A stretch of DNA of 15,648 nucleotides from JASJHI01 sp965371355 (GTDB taxonomy: Bacteria > Actinomycetota > Acidimicrobiia > Acidimicrobiales > Ilumatobacteraceae), in the NCBI GenBank assembly GCA_965371355.1, contig CBDUYD010000065.1, forward strand, positions 1 to 15,648. Reading direction: 5' to 3'. The notes beneath the pieces were generated by a model, which saw nothing but the letters and a program-made list of their open reading frames with translations, had not been told where the DNA came from and did no database searches. Made by a program: the position numbers and the translations under genes. Shown here piece by piece: positions 1 to 6,625 of this stretch (within the stretch, counting starts at the first letter, position 1; each line of letters starts with the position of its first letter).

Positions 1-19
1 AACGGGTGACCGAGAGCGC

Positions 20-1132
20 TCAGGGGCGAAGGTCGGCGGCTTTGGTATCGAGGGCGGCGAGGAGCTCGTCGAAGCTCTTCTGGAAGCTGCTGACGCCCTC
101 GCGTTCGAGTCGGGCCGCCACATCTTCCATGTCGACGCCGACGTCGGCGAGCCCCTGCCAGACCGCCCGCGCCTCGTCGAGATCGGCGTCGACGCGGCGG
201 GCGAGCGTGCCGTGGTCGGCGAACGCGGCGAGCGTGTTGTCGGGGAGGGTGTTCACCGTGTGCGGCCCGATCAACTCGTCGACGTAGAGCGTGTCGGGGT
301 ACGCCGGATTCTTCGTCGACGTCGAGGCCCACAGCGGTCGCTGCACGCGTGCGCTTCGTGCGGCGAGAGCGTCCCAGCGCGGGCCGGAGAACGCCTCGGT
401 GAACAGGTGATAGGCGAGCTTGCCCTGGGCGACGGCGGCCTTGCCCCGCAGGGCGAGCGCTTCGTCGGTGCCGATCGCCTCGAGCCGGCGGTCGACCTCG
501 GTGTCGACCCGGCTGATGAAGAAGCTCGCCACGCTCGCGACGCGTGAGAGGTCGGCGTCGGGGTCCTGGGCGAGCCGTTCGAGTCCGGCGAGGTACGCCT
601 CGATCACGTTCGTGTAACGGTCGAGACTGAAGATCAAGGTGACGTTGATGTTGCGACCTTCGGCGATCATCTGCTCGATCGGCGCGAGACCCTCGGCGGT
701 GCCGGGGATCTTGACCATCAGGTTTCGACGTGCGATCCGTTCGTGCAGCGCGCGGGCTGCGCTCTCGGTGGCCGGACCCTCGTGGGCGAGGCCGGGGTCG
801 ACCTCGACGCTGACGTAGCCGTCGACGCCGTCGGATGATTCGTACACCATGTCGAACACATCACAGGCACCTTCGATATCGCGGATGACGAGCGCCCAGT
901 AGTCGTCGATGATCGGGCCGTCGTCGGCGGCGATCGCGCTGAACTGTTCGTCGTAGTCGGCCGAACCCTGGATCGCCTTCTGGAAGATCGAGGGGTTCGA
1001 GGTGAGGCCCCGCACGCCACTGTCGCGGATCTCCTCGAGCTGGCCGCTCGTGATGTAGCCGCGCTTGAGATTGTCGAGCCACGGGCTCTGGCCCTGCTCG
1101 GAGTAGAGGGCCTGGATGCGGTTCTCGCTCAT
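20..1132 (-). CDS. tal: Transaldolase
   Basis: Transaldolase moves a dihydroxyacetone unit between sedoheptulose 7-phosphate and glyceraldehyde 3-phosphate in the cytosolic non-oxidative pentose phosphate branch. The 370-aa protein is full length and of the long mycobacterial/cyanobacterial type. Seen: the N-terminal TSNPSIF strand (residues 44-50), the Schiff-base lysine in MVKIPGT (Lys141), NVTLIFSLDRY, ASFFISRVDTEVD, and the C-terminal WASTSTKNPAYPDTLYVDEL segment. The start is supported by AGGA six bases upstream (1139-1142). It follows tkt after 30 nt on the same strand, so the two are probably co-transcribed. The window ends 19 bases past the stop, so any further pentose phosphate gene downstream is not visible. 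Confidence 0.96.
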   Translation of the reverse strand: MSENRIQALYSEQGQSPWLDNLKRGYITSGQLEEIRDSGVRGLTSNPSIFQKAIQGSADYDEQFSAIAADDGPIIDDYWALVIRDIEGACDVFDMVYESSDGVDGYVSVEVDPGLAHEGPATESAARALHERIARRNLMVKIPGTAEGLAPIEQMIAEGRNINVTLIFSLDRYTNVIEAYLAGLERLAQDPDADLSRVASVASFFISRVDTEVDRRLEAIGTDEALALRGKAAVAQGKLAYHLFTEAFSGPRWDALAARSARVQRPLWASTSTKNPAYPDTLYVDELIGPHTVNTLPDNTLAAFADHGTLARRVDADLDEARAVWQGLADVGVDMEDVAARLEREGVSSFQKSFDELLAALDTKAADLRP

Positions 1133-1138
1133 CTGTGA

Positions 1139-1142
1139 TCCT
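1139..1142 (-). promoter_or_regulatory. Shine-Dalgarno site of tal
   Basis: On the minus strand AGGA lies six bases before the tal ATG, inside the 30-nt tkt-tal spacer. It fixes the tal start and suggests independent ribosome loading on a shared message. Confidence 0.6.
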
Positions 1143-1162
1143 GACTGGTTGGTCGCGGGCGT

Positions 1163-3112
1163 TCAGTCGATCAGGGCGCGGGCCCGTTCGACAACGTGAT
1201 CGACGTTGATGCCGAGCTTGTCGAGTACGAGCGCGCCCGGTGCGCTGGCGCCGAACCGGTCGATGCCGATCGAATCGTCGGCCCATCGCTCCCACCCGAA
1301 CGTGACCGCCGCCTCGACGGAGAGCGTCGGGATGCCGGGCGGCAGCACATCGTGGCGGAACTCGAGCGGCTGCTCGGCGAAGCGATCCCAGCTCGGCAAG
1401 CTCACGACCCGTGCGGCGATGTCGTCTGCGGCGAGCCGCTCGGCCGCCTCGACGCACACCGCGACCTCGCTCCCGGTGCCGATCAAGACAACCTGCGGCG
1501 GATCCGCCGGATCGACGACGACGCCGCCACCGGTGTAGACGGCCTGGCCATCGGTGGTGACGGGGATGTTCTGGCGACTGAGGATCAGGGCGGTCGGGCC
1601 ATCGGTCTCGACCGCGTCGACCCAGGCCTGGATCGTCTCGTTGCCGTCGGCGGGGCGAACGACGTGCAGGCCCGGTAGCGCACGGAGTGTGGCGAGCTGC
1701 TCGACGGGCTGATGGGTCGGGCCGTCCTCGCCGACGCCGACCGAGTCGTGCGTGAAGACGAATACCGCTTTGGCCCCGGAGAGGGCGGCGAGCCGGATCG
1801 GTGGCCGCATGTAGTCGGCGAAGACGAAGAAGGTGCCGCCGACCGGGATGGTGCCACCGTGCAGTGCCATTCCGACGAGCGCAGAACCCATCGCGTGTTC
1901 GCGAATCCCGAAGTGGAACTGGCGGCCCGCGGGGTTGGCTGCGGTGTGTGCGTCGAACGAGGCGACCACCGTGCCATTGCTGCCGCTCAGGTCGGCCGAG
2001 CCGGTCATCAGACCCGGAAGCGAATCGGCGGTGGCCCCGAGCGCCGCGGCGATCGCCTTGCGCGTCGCGAGTGAGTCGCCGATCTCGTAGGTGGGGAGAT
2101 CGCGACTCCATCCCTCGACCCCCGTAGCGGCCCACGCCGCCTGCCATTCTGGCGTCTCGACGACCTCGGCGCTGGCAACGCTCCACGCCTCGTGCGCTGC
2201 GCGGCCCCGGTCGGCGCTGTGCCCGCGGTAGGCGGCGACCAGCTCATCGGGAGCCCAGAACGGCTCATCGGGGATCCCCATCACCGCCTTGGTGCGGGAG
2301 ACGTCCTCGGCCGAGAACGGGTTGCCGTGCGCGGCATGGTCGTCGACGTAGTCGGGAGACGGGTAGCCGATGTGTGTGCGCAGCACGATCAATGTCGGCC
2401 GGTCGGTGCTCTTGGCCGCTTCGAGGGCGGCCTCGATCGCGCCGAGGTCGTCGCCCACGTCGCCGAGCTCGACGACGTCCCACTGGTATGCCCGGAAGCG
2501 GGCGGGTACGTCGTCGCTGGTCGACAGGCTCGTCGGTCCGTCGATGGTGATCTTGTTGTCGTCGAACACGCATATCAGCCGCGCGAGACCGAGGTGGCCG
2601 GCGAGTGATGCGGCCTCGTGGCTGACGCCCTCCATCAGACAGCCGTCGCCTGCGATCACGAATGTGTGGTGATCGACCGCGTCGCTGCCGAACCGGGCGC
2701 GGAGATTGCGTTCGGCGATCGCCATTCCGACCGCGTTGGCGAAGCCCTGCCCGAGGGGCCCGGTGGTGACTTCGACCCCGGCGGTGTGGCCCACCTCGGG
2801 GTGGCCCGGCGTGGCCGAGTCCCACTGGCGGAACTGGCGGAGGTCGTCGAGTTCGAGGCCGTAGCCGGAAAGGAAGAGCTCGGAGTACTGGAGGATCGAG
2901 ACGTGACCGTTGGACAGGATGAACCGATCTCGGTCGGGCCACGAGGGATCGGAAGGGTCGTACTTCATCACCCTGCTGAAGAGCACGTGGGCGAGCGGGG
3001 CGAGCGCCATCGCGGTGCCCTGGTGGCCGCTGTTCGCAGCGAGCGGTCCATCCATCGCCATTCCGCGGATGAGCGAGACGGCCTGCGAGTCCTGTTCCGG
3101 GGTCAGCGACAC
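1163..3112 (-). CDS. tkt: Transketolase
   Basis: Thiamine-diphosphate-dependent transketolase, transferring two-carbon ketol units in the pentose phosphate pathway. From the GTG at 3112 it has 649 aa. Seen: SGHQGTAMA (His30), SNGH (His70), GPLGQGFANAVG, the ThDP/Mg site GDG (155-157) with DDNK about 28 residues on, the catalytic glutamate in FGIREHAMG (about Glu405), and THDSVGVGEDGPTHQP. An in-frame ATG at 3208 would add 32 residues without family resemblance, and their codons would run through the hairpin at 3187-3227. I prefer GTG 3112: it gives the usual short N-terminus before SGH, and a TACTGT -10 hexamer lies seven bases upstream. An ATG at 3160 is the other candidate. The gene precedes tal and probably forms an operon with it. 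Confidence 0.95.
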   Translation of the reverse strand: MSLTPEQDSQAVSLIRGMAMDGPLAANSGHQGTAMALAPLAHVLFSRVMKYDPSDPSWPDRDRFILSNGHVSILQYSELFLSGYGLELDDLRQFRQWDSATPGHPEVGHTAGVEVTTGPLGQGFANAVGMAIAERNLRARFGSDAVDHHTFVIAGDGCLMEGVSHEAASLAGHLGLARLICVFDDNKITIDGPTSLSTSDDVPARFRAYQWDVVELGDVGDDLGAIEAALEAAKSTDRPTLIVLRTHIGYPSPDYVDDHAAHGNPFSAEDVSRTKAVMGIPDEPFWAPDELVAAYRGHSADRGRAAHEAWSVASAEVVETPEWQAAWAATGVEGWSRDLPTYEIGDSLATRKAIAAALGATADSLPGLMTGSADLSGSNGTVVASFDAHTAANPAGRQFHFGIREHAMGSALVGMALHGGTIPVGGTFFVFADYMRPPIRLAALSGAKAVFVFTHDSVGVGEDGPTHQPVEQLATLRALPGLHVVRPADGNETIQAWVDAVETDGPTALILSRQNIPVTTDGQAVYTGGGVVVDPADPPQVVLIGTGSEVAVCVEAAERLAADDIAARVVSLPSWDRFAEQPLEFRHDVLPPGIPTLSVEAAVTFGWERWADDSIGIDRFGASAPGALVLDKLGINVDHVVERARALID

Positions 3113-3119
3113 GCGGGCG

Positions 3120-3125
3120 ACAGTA
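3120..3125 (-). promoter_or_regulatory. Candidate -10 hexamer for tkt (leaderless)
   Basis: TACTGT on the minus strand is seven bases before the GTG at 3112, so transcription would begin at or next to the start codon. I see no convincing -35. Support comes from the same arrangement at several other starts in the window. Confidence 0.45.
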
Positions 3126-3186
3126 CCCGACCCGGTCGCTACTCGCCCCAGGTTCGCCATGCCGCCACCCATCTCGACGCCTGACT

Positions 3187-3227
3187 TCGTGAGGATCTTG
3201 CGCCCCATGTGCGCAAGATCCTCACGA
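3187..3227 (-). terminator. Perfect 17-bp inverted repeat, probable terminator
   Basis: Arms 3187-3203 and 3211-3227 are exact reverse complements around a 7-nt loop (3204-3210). The hairpin lies 21 nt after the stop of the minus-strand gene at 3249-3647 and upstream of the tkt promoter. There is no T-run on either strand, so a classic intrinsic terminator is not shown. U-tract-less hairpins are reported as terminators in actinobacteria. It could also be an RNA processing site or an operator for tkt. The perfect symmetry is directly visible; the function is inferred. Confidence 0.6.
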
Positions 3228-3248
3228 GAACGAAATGGCGTGTGTCTG

Positions 3249-3647
3249 TCAGTCGACCGGGGGGAGGAGGGCGAAGGGCACGATGTGCCAGGGGCCCTTG
3301 TCGACGCGGCAGTGGGCGAAGACCTGGCCGTAGTCGGGGAACTCGAGTTCGCCGCGCACGAGGCGGTAGGTGAACTTGCCGGGCTCGACCGTGAACGGGC
3401 TGACGTTGCGGGCGACCTGCTCGCTCGATTCGTCGACCCCGCGCCTGAAGATGACCTCGAAGACCCCGGTGCCCGATTCTCCCTCGGGGCAGAAGATCAG
3501 TGCGACGAGATGCGGTGTGATCGTGAGCGGCGCCGGCGACGGAGCAGCCTGGGAGAACATCACGCCGGTCATGTCGATCCGCGTCGAGGGCCCCGGCGCC
3601 TCGCGCATCTCGAAGTTCTCGACGAACAGCGCTGCCACGATCTGCAT
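3249..3647 (-). CDS. Conserved-looking hypothetical protein, 132 aa
   Basis: I do not recognise this family with confidence. The protein opens with a short beta-like run (MQIVAALFVENFEMRE) and alternates hydrophobic and polar residues throughout. This is what a small cytosolic beta-sandwich would look like. There is no signal peptide, membrane segment or obvious catalytic motif. Its start is well placed: a TACCCT -10 hexamer (3655-3660) is seven bases before the ATG, matching the leaderless pattern of other genes here. It lies 54 nt after alaX on the same strand and ends just before the strong hairpin at 3187-3227. It may therefore be its own short transcript. The codon use matches the neighbours, so I take it as a real gene. 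Confidence 0.75.
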   Translation of the reverse strand: MQIVAALFVENFEMREAPGPSTRIDMTGVMFSQAAPSPAPLTITPHLVALIFCPEGESGTGVFEVIFRRGVDESSEQVARNVSPFTVEPGKFTYRLVRGELEFPDYGQVFAHCRVDKGPWHIVPFALLPPVD

Positions 3648-3654
3648 CGATCCG

Positions 3655-3660
3655 AGGGTA
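3655..3660 (-). promoter_or_regulatory. Candidate -10 hexamer for the 132-aa gene
   Basis: TACCCT on the minus strand, seven bases before the ATG at 3647. The transcript would start at the start codon. No clear -35 is visible. Confidence 0.4.
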
Positions 3661-3701
3661 TCGGCGACCGCGAACCGACCGCCCCCTGCACGAGGAGAGG
3701 C

Positions 3702-4442
3702 TCAGCCGATCGACGCGAAGCGGATGCGGCGGTTGTGTTTGCCCTTGTTCTCGATCTTGGTGATCTTGAACGGCGGCGACTCGGCGGTGTTGGAGAGGTG
3801 CGTGCCGCCGCAGGCCTGACGGTCGAGGCCGTCGATGTCGATCAGCCGCAGGCGTCCGTCGGGGGTCGGTGGGGGAGCGACCGACAGCGACCGCACCAGA
3901 CCGGGTGTCGACGCCGCCTCGTCGGCGGACACGTAGACCGCCTCGACCGTGAGGCCACGCCCGATCACGTCGTTGACCGGTGACTCGAGCGCGCGCAGCC
4001 GGTCGTTGTCGATCGCCGAGAGGTCGAAGTCCATCCGGCCGGTGCCGTCGCCCTTGATCTGTGCGCCGGTCACCAGCGATCCCTCGAACTCCTCGAACAC
4101 GAACGCGTTCAGCACGTGGCTCATCGTGTGCAGCGACGCCACGCGGTGGCGGTGCTCGACGTCGACGCGCACGACGACGTCGCCGTCGAGGGGCGAAGCA
4201 CCCGCCTCGGGGTCGGAGAACACGTGCCACCACAGGTCGCCATCGGGAGCCGGTTCGACCTCGATCCCGGTGACGAGCACGACCGTTCCGCCCGATTCGA
4301 TCGTGCCGATGTCGCCGACCTGCCCGCCTCCGCCCGGATGGAACGCCGAACGATCGAGCGCCACCGCGCCGGGGCGGTGTGCGACGACGTTCGCCGAGTG
4401 CTCGTAGAGGTCTGGCTGCTCGTGGCAGAGGTAGATCGCCAT
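3702..4442 (-). CDS. AlaX-type alanyl-tRNA editing hydrolase
   Basis: Free-standing relative of the alanyl-tRNA synthetase editing domain. It removes serine or glycine wrongly attached to tRNA-Ala, acting in trans in the cytosol. The 246-aa protein has an N-terminal barrel with the FHPGGGGQVGD loop (34-44) and the zinc-binding editing core. The core shows HTMSH (His105, His109) and CGGTH (Cys211, His215), both metal-ligand motifs intact. Its length and glycine-rich loop fit the medium AlaX class. The reading frame stays open to 4685, but that extension overlaps sodX and looks random. I chose the ATG at 4442 because it begins the family-like sequence and has TACGAT six bases upstream. Three imperfect 17-bp repeats lie just upstream. 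Confidence 0.88.
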   Translation of the reverse strand: MAIYLCHEQPDLYEHSANVVAHRPGAVALDRSAFHPGGGGQVGDIGTIESGGTVVLVTGIEVEPAPDGDLWWHVFSDPEAGASPLDGDVVVRVDVEHRHRVASLHTMSHVLNAFVFEEFEGSLVTGAQIKGDGTGRMDFDLSAIDNDRLRALESPVNDVIGRGLTVEAVYVSADEAASTPGLVRSLSVAPPPTPDGRLRLIDIDGLDRQACGGTHLSNTAESPPFKITKIENKGKHNRRIRFASIG

Positions 4443-4448
4443 CGTCCG

Positions 4449-4454
4449 ATCGTA
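4449..4454 (-). promoter_or_regulatory. Candidate -10 hexamer for the alaX gene (leaderless)
   Basis: TACGAT on the minus strand, six bases before the ATG at 4442. The tandem repeats at 4464-4515 cover the place where a -35 and upstream binding sites would be. Confidence 0.45.
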
Positions 4455-4463
4455 GGCCGGCCC

Positions 4464-4515
4464 CACATCCAACGCCGGGCTCACATCGAGCGCCGGCTCA
4501 CATCCAGCGGCGGGG
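4464..4515. repeat. Three imperfect ~17-bp tandem repeats upstream of alaX
   Basis: Units at 4464-4481 (18 bp), 4482-4498 (17 bp) and 4499-4515 (17 bp) all begin CACATC and continue with a GC-rich core like (A/G)CGCCGG. The third unit overlaps the last codons of sodX, and the others fill the sodX-alaX spacer. In the alaX direction they sit at about -22 to -73 from the start codon. They may be operator copies or a chance tandem duplication. Confidence 0.6.
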
Positions 4516-4818
4516 CACGCGCACGGCCACGCGGTACGAGCCTTGCACCGGCAACGGTCCGAAGGTGCTGGAGTCGGTCGTGTCGGCGGATCGGTTGTCG
4601 GAACGAACCGACATCGTCCCGTCGCCGAACACCCGGTCGACGCGTTTGACCAGCCAGAATCCGGGGCGGTCAGGGTGCTGGACACAGCGCAGTTGGCCCA
4701 CGACCGCTCGCCTGGAACGCACGGCGAGGAGTCCCTGACCGTCGGTCAGCGCCGGCTCCATCGAGCGATCGGAGACCACGAACCGGCGGGGGAGCGGGAT
4801 CCAGGTCGTGAGGCGCAC
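4498..4818 (-). CDS. sodX: Nickel superoxide dismutase maturation protease (S26-like)
   Basis: Small serine peptidase expected to cut the propeptide from the SodN precursor so that the new N-terminal His-Cys can bind nickel. The 106-aa protein matches the compact, soluble S26/LexA-type fold: RRFVVSDRSMEPAL carries the nucleophile Ser19, and GFWLVKRVDRV carries the general-base Lys58. There is no membrane anchor, unlike type I signal peptidase, which fits a cytoplasmic Ni-SOD protease. It is divergent from sodN, 119 nt away, the expected partner. The frame is open to 4935, but the extra residues are basic, proline-rich and would cover the shared promoter. I chose the GTG at 4818; the start is less certain than the identity. 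Confidence 0.85.
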   Translation of the reverse strand: MRLTTWIPLPRRFVVSDRSMEPALTDGQGLLAVRSRRAVVGQLRCVQHPDRPGFWLVKRVDRVFGDGTMSVRSDNRSADTTDSSTFGPLPVQGSYRVAVRVPRRWM

Positions 4819-4864
4819 GGGAGGGAAGCATCGTCGACGCGACGCGGGCGCGGCGACGTGGATG

Positions 4865-4870
4865 AGTGTA
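4865..4870 (-). promoter_or_regulatory. Candidate -10 hexamer for sodX
   Basis: TACACT on the minus strand within the divergent sodX-sodN spacer, about 46 bases before the GTG at 4818. I see no clear -35 and no obvious symmetric Nur-type operator in the spacer. Confidence 0.3.
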
Positions 4871-4925
4871 GGTTTCGGACGCACCGGACACGTTCCATCC
4901 GACGCTCCGCGATCAACCTTCCAAC

Positions 4926-4931
4926 AAGGAG
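4926..4931 (+). promoter_or_regulatory. Strong Shine-Dalgarno site of sodN
   Basis: AAGGAG lies six bases before the ATG at 4938. It is the best ribosome-binding site in the window and fits a highly expressed enzyme. It also fixes the start, hence the 14-residue propeptide. Confidence 0.75.
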
Positions 4932-4937
4932 ACACAC

Positions 4938-5360
4938 ATGCTCGGCAAGCTCTTCTCGACGGCGACCGTCGCCCACGCCCACTGCGACCTCTACTGCGGG
5001 GTGTACGACCCGGCGCAGGCCAAGATCGAGGCGCTCTCGGTGCTCAAGACCGCCAAGAAGTACCACGAGTCGGACGACGAGGTCTTCCGCGCCCGCTGCA
5101 TCTCGATCAAAGAGGAGCGTGCCGAACTGACGAAGCACCACCTGATGGTGCTGTGGGCCGATTTCTTCGCGCCGCCCCACTTCGAGGAGTTCCCGCACCT
5201 CCACGAGCTGTTCTGGAAGGCGATCCACCAGGCCGGCGAGGCCAAGAAGTCGATGGATCCCGCCGTCGGCGAACAGCTCATCTCCTACATCGACGAGATC
5301 AGCGACGTGTTCTGGAGCACCGAGAAGGCCCAGGCGATGGGCGTCTACCCGCCGTCCTGA
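4938..5360 (+). CDS. sodN: Nickel superoxide dismutase precursor
   Basis: Converts superoxide to oxygen and hydrogen peroxide using a nickel ion held by the N-terminal hook. The 140-aa precursor has a 14-residue propeptide (MLGKLFSTATVAHA) followed by mature HCDLYCGVYDPAQA. Nickel ligands His1, Cys2 and Cys6 are intact, as are Asp3, Tyr9, Asp10-Pro11, Glu17 and Arg47, which position His1 in the Streptomyces enzyme. KHHLMVLWADFF and PPHFEEFPHLHELFWKA are the expected four-helix-bundle segments. The family hook reads H-C-x-x-P-C-G; here position 5 is Tyr (TAC codon). The other features make this a genuine, intact SodN. It faces sodX across a 119-nt spacer and is probably monocistronic. Confidence 0.95.
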   Translation: MLGKLFSTATVAHAHCDLYCGVYDPAQAKIEALSVLKTAKKYHESDDEVFRARCISIKEERAELTKHHLMVLWADFFAPPHFEEFPHLHELFWKAIHQAGEAKKSMDPAVGEQLISYIDEISDVFWSTEKAQAMGVYPPS

Positions 5361-5390
5361 ACCAACGGGCAGCGTTTGTCGAATCCGGGC

Positions 5391-5396
5391 TAGCGT
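5391..5396 (+). promoter_or_regulatory. Candidate -10 hexamer for the TetR operon
   Basis: TAGCGT lies 12 bases before the ATG at 5409 in the 48-nt spacer after sodN. It resembles the other TAnnnT boxes here, with a slightly longer gap. Confidence 0.35.
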
Positions 5397-5408
5397 CGGG
5401 CTTCTATT

Positions 5409-6035
5409 ATGCCCGCGCCCGTGCACGACGCAGCTGAAGTGCGCTCGACGCGTGATCAGATCATCGACGCCGCGCGGTCGTGCTTCGCCCAGGCTGGATA
5501 CGACGGCACCTCGCTGAACGACATCTCCGCAGAGGTCGGTATCCGCCGTCCGAGCCTGTTGCACCACTTCGCGTCGAAGGAGGCGCTCTACGGCGAGGTG
5601 TTCGAGCGGCTGCTCTCGGACTGGTTCGCCAGGCTCGCCGACGCGATCGACTCGCAGGCGACCGGGTGGGACAAGATCGAGCAGGTACTCAACGCCGGGT
5701 TCGACTTCTTTGTCGATAACCCTGCGTTCGTCACGTTGATGCGCCGCGAGGCGATCGACGGGGGATCGCACCTCGGAATCGATCTGGCCGCGGTGATGCG
5801 TCCCCTGTTCGACGAGGCGGTCGCCTTTCTCGGCAGGGAGATGGAGGCGGGCAACTTCCGTCGCCAGAACCCGACCCAGCTGCTGCTCACGGGATACGGC
5901 GCACTGCTGAGCTACTTCTCCGACGCGCCGTTCCTCGAGGGGTTGCTCGACGAGAACCCGTTGACCGAAACCGCCCTCGACGAGCGCCGCAGCCACATCA
6001 TCGAGTTCTTCCGGGCCGCCCTCGTTCCCGACTGA
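5409..6035 (+). CDS. TetR/AcrR-family transcriptional regulator
   Basis: Homodimeric repressor of the TetR type. The N-terminal helix-turn-helix (about residues 15-60) is clear: RDQIIDAARSCFAQAGYDGTSLNDIS leads into AEVGIRRPSLLHHFASKEALYGEVF, matching the family pattern of a recognition helix followed by HF.SKE.L. The remaining ~145 residues form the helical ligand-binding part and do not identify the ligand. The 208-aa length is typical. It starts 48 nt after sodN and is followed by a thioesterase after six bases. It most likely controls that gene, itself and possibly the acyl-CoA synthetase at 6626, with an acyl-CoA or related acid as plausible effector; that role is inferred. No palindromic operator is obvious in the spacer. 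Confidence 0.9.
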   Translation: MPAPVHDAAEVRSTRDQIIDAARSCFAQAGYDGTSLNDISAEVGIRRPSLLHHFASKEALYGEVFERLLSDWFARLADAIDSQATGWDKIEQVLNAGFDFFVDNPAFVTLMRREAIDGGSHLGIDLAAVMRPLFDEAVAFLGREMEAGNFRRQNPTQLLLTGYGALLSYFSDAPFLEGLLDENPLTETALDERRSHIIEFFRAALVPD

Positions 6036-6041
6036 ACCGCG

Positions 6042-6521
6042 ATGACCGGCTTCGTCACCACCCGCGCCGACCACTACGGCCCCCTCGATGAGGAGTCGAG
6101 GGAGCGGTGGATGCGGTACGGCCGCAGCGATCCGACGATCTTCCCGGCCGTCATCGGGCTTGTCGTCGAGGAAGTGCGCGTCGACTACTGCCGGATGCGG
6201 ATGCCCTACAAGCACGAGTTGATGCAGGCCGGCGGGGCCATGCACGGCGGCGCGATCGCCTCGTTGCTCGACGCGGCCGCCGTGCCGGCCGTCGGTGGCG
6301 TCCTCGAGCGGGGAACACCGTTCTCGACGGTCGACATGCACGTGCAGTTCATCAGCGCGATCGCCGGGGGCGACGACGCGCAGGATGCGGTCGCCGAGGG
6401 TTGGGTCGTGCGTCGCGGGCGCCGCACGGTGTTCTGCCAAAGCGAGGTGTTCGGCGCGAGCACCGGGCGTCTCGTCGCGAAGAGCGTGCTGACCTACAAC
6501 GTCGTTCCGCCCCGGAACTGA
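6042..6521 (+). CDS. PaaI-like hotdog-fold acyl-CoA thioesterase
   Basis: Predicted hotdog thioesterase that hydrolyses acyl-CoA or aryl-CoA to free acid and CoA in the cytosol. The 159-aa protein has the diagnostic central helix entrance QAGGAMHGGAIASLLDAAA (His-Gly-Gly at 68-70) and the strand TPFSTVDMHVQFISA. It ends with the SVLTYNV strand, as is usual for PaaI/YdiI-type proteins. It has no separate Shine-Dalgarno and starts six bases after the tetR stop, which implies translational coupling. With the regulator and the acyl-CoA synthetase downstream (104-nt gap) it suggests control of a CoA-thioester pool. The substrate cannot be read from the sequence. Confidence 0.87.
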   Translation: MTGFVTTRADHYGPLDEESRERWMRYGRSDPTIFPAVIGLVVEEVRVDYCRMRMPYKHELMQAGGAMHGGAIASLLDAAAVPAVGGVLERGTPFSTVDMHVQFISAIAGGDDAQDAVAEGWVVRRGRRTVFCQSEVFGASTGRLVAKSVLTYNVVPPRN

Positions 6522-6610
6522 TTCCCGAGGCGATCTGAAGCGGCGACGATCTGAGGACCGAACCCGGGAGCAGCGGGCACAGCCTCCCCCGATCCGGGGC
6601 CGGGCGACAG

Positions 6611-6616
6611 TACCGT
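6611..6616 (+). promoter_or_regulatory. Candidate -10 hexamer for the acyl-CoA synthetase gene
   Basis: TACCGT nine bases before the ATG at 6626, at the end of a 104-nt spacer. The same hexamer appears at 15610-15615. No clear -35 is visible. Confidence 0.4.
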
Positions 6617-6625
6617 TGCACGGCG

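Noticed and set aside
1..19. Start of a further gene left of tal
   Set aside because: Nineteen bases are too few to support any call.
3113..3208. Upstream extension of tkt to the ATG at 3208
   Set aside because: The added residues do not resemble transketolase, part of them is encoded by the perfect hairpin, and a -10 box sits just before GTG 3112.
4443..4685. Upstream extension of the AlaX protein
   Set aside because: It would overlap the conserved sodX gene and is Pro/Arg-rich without similarity to the editing fold.
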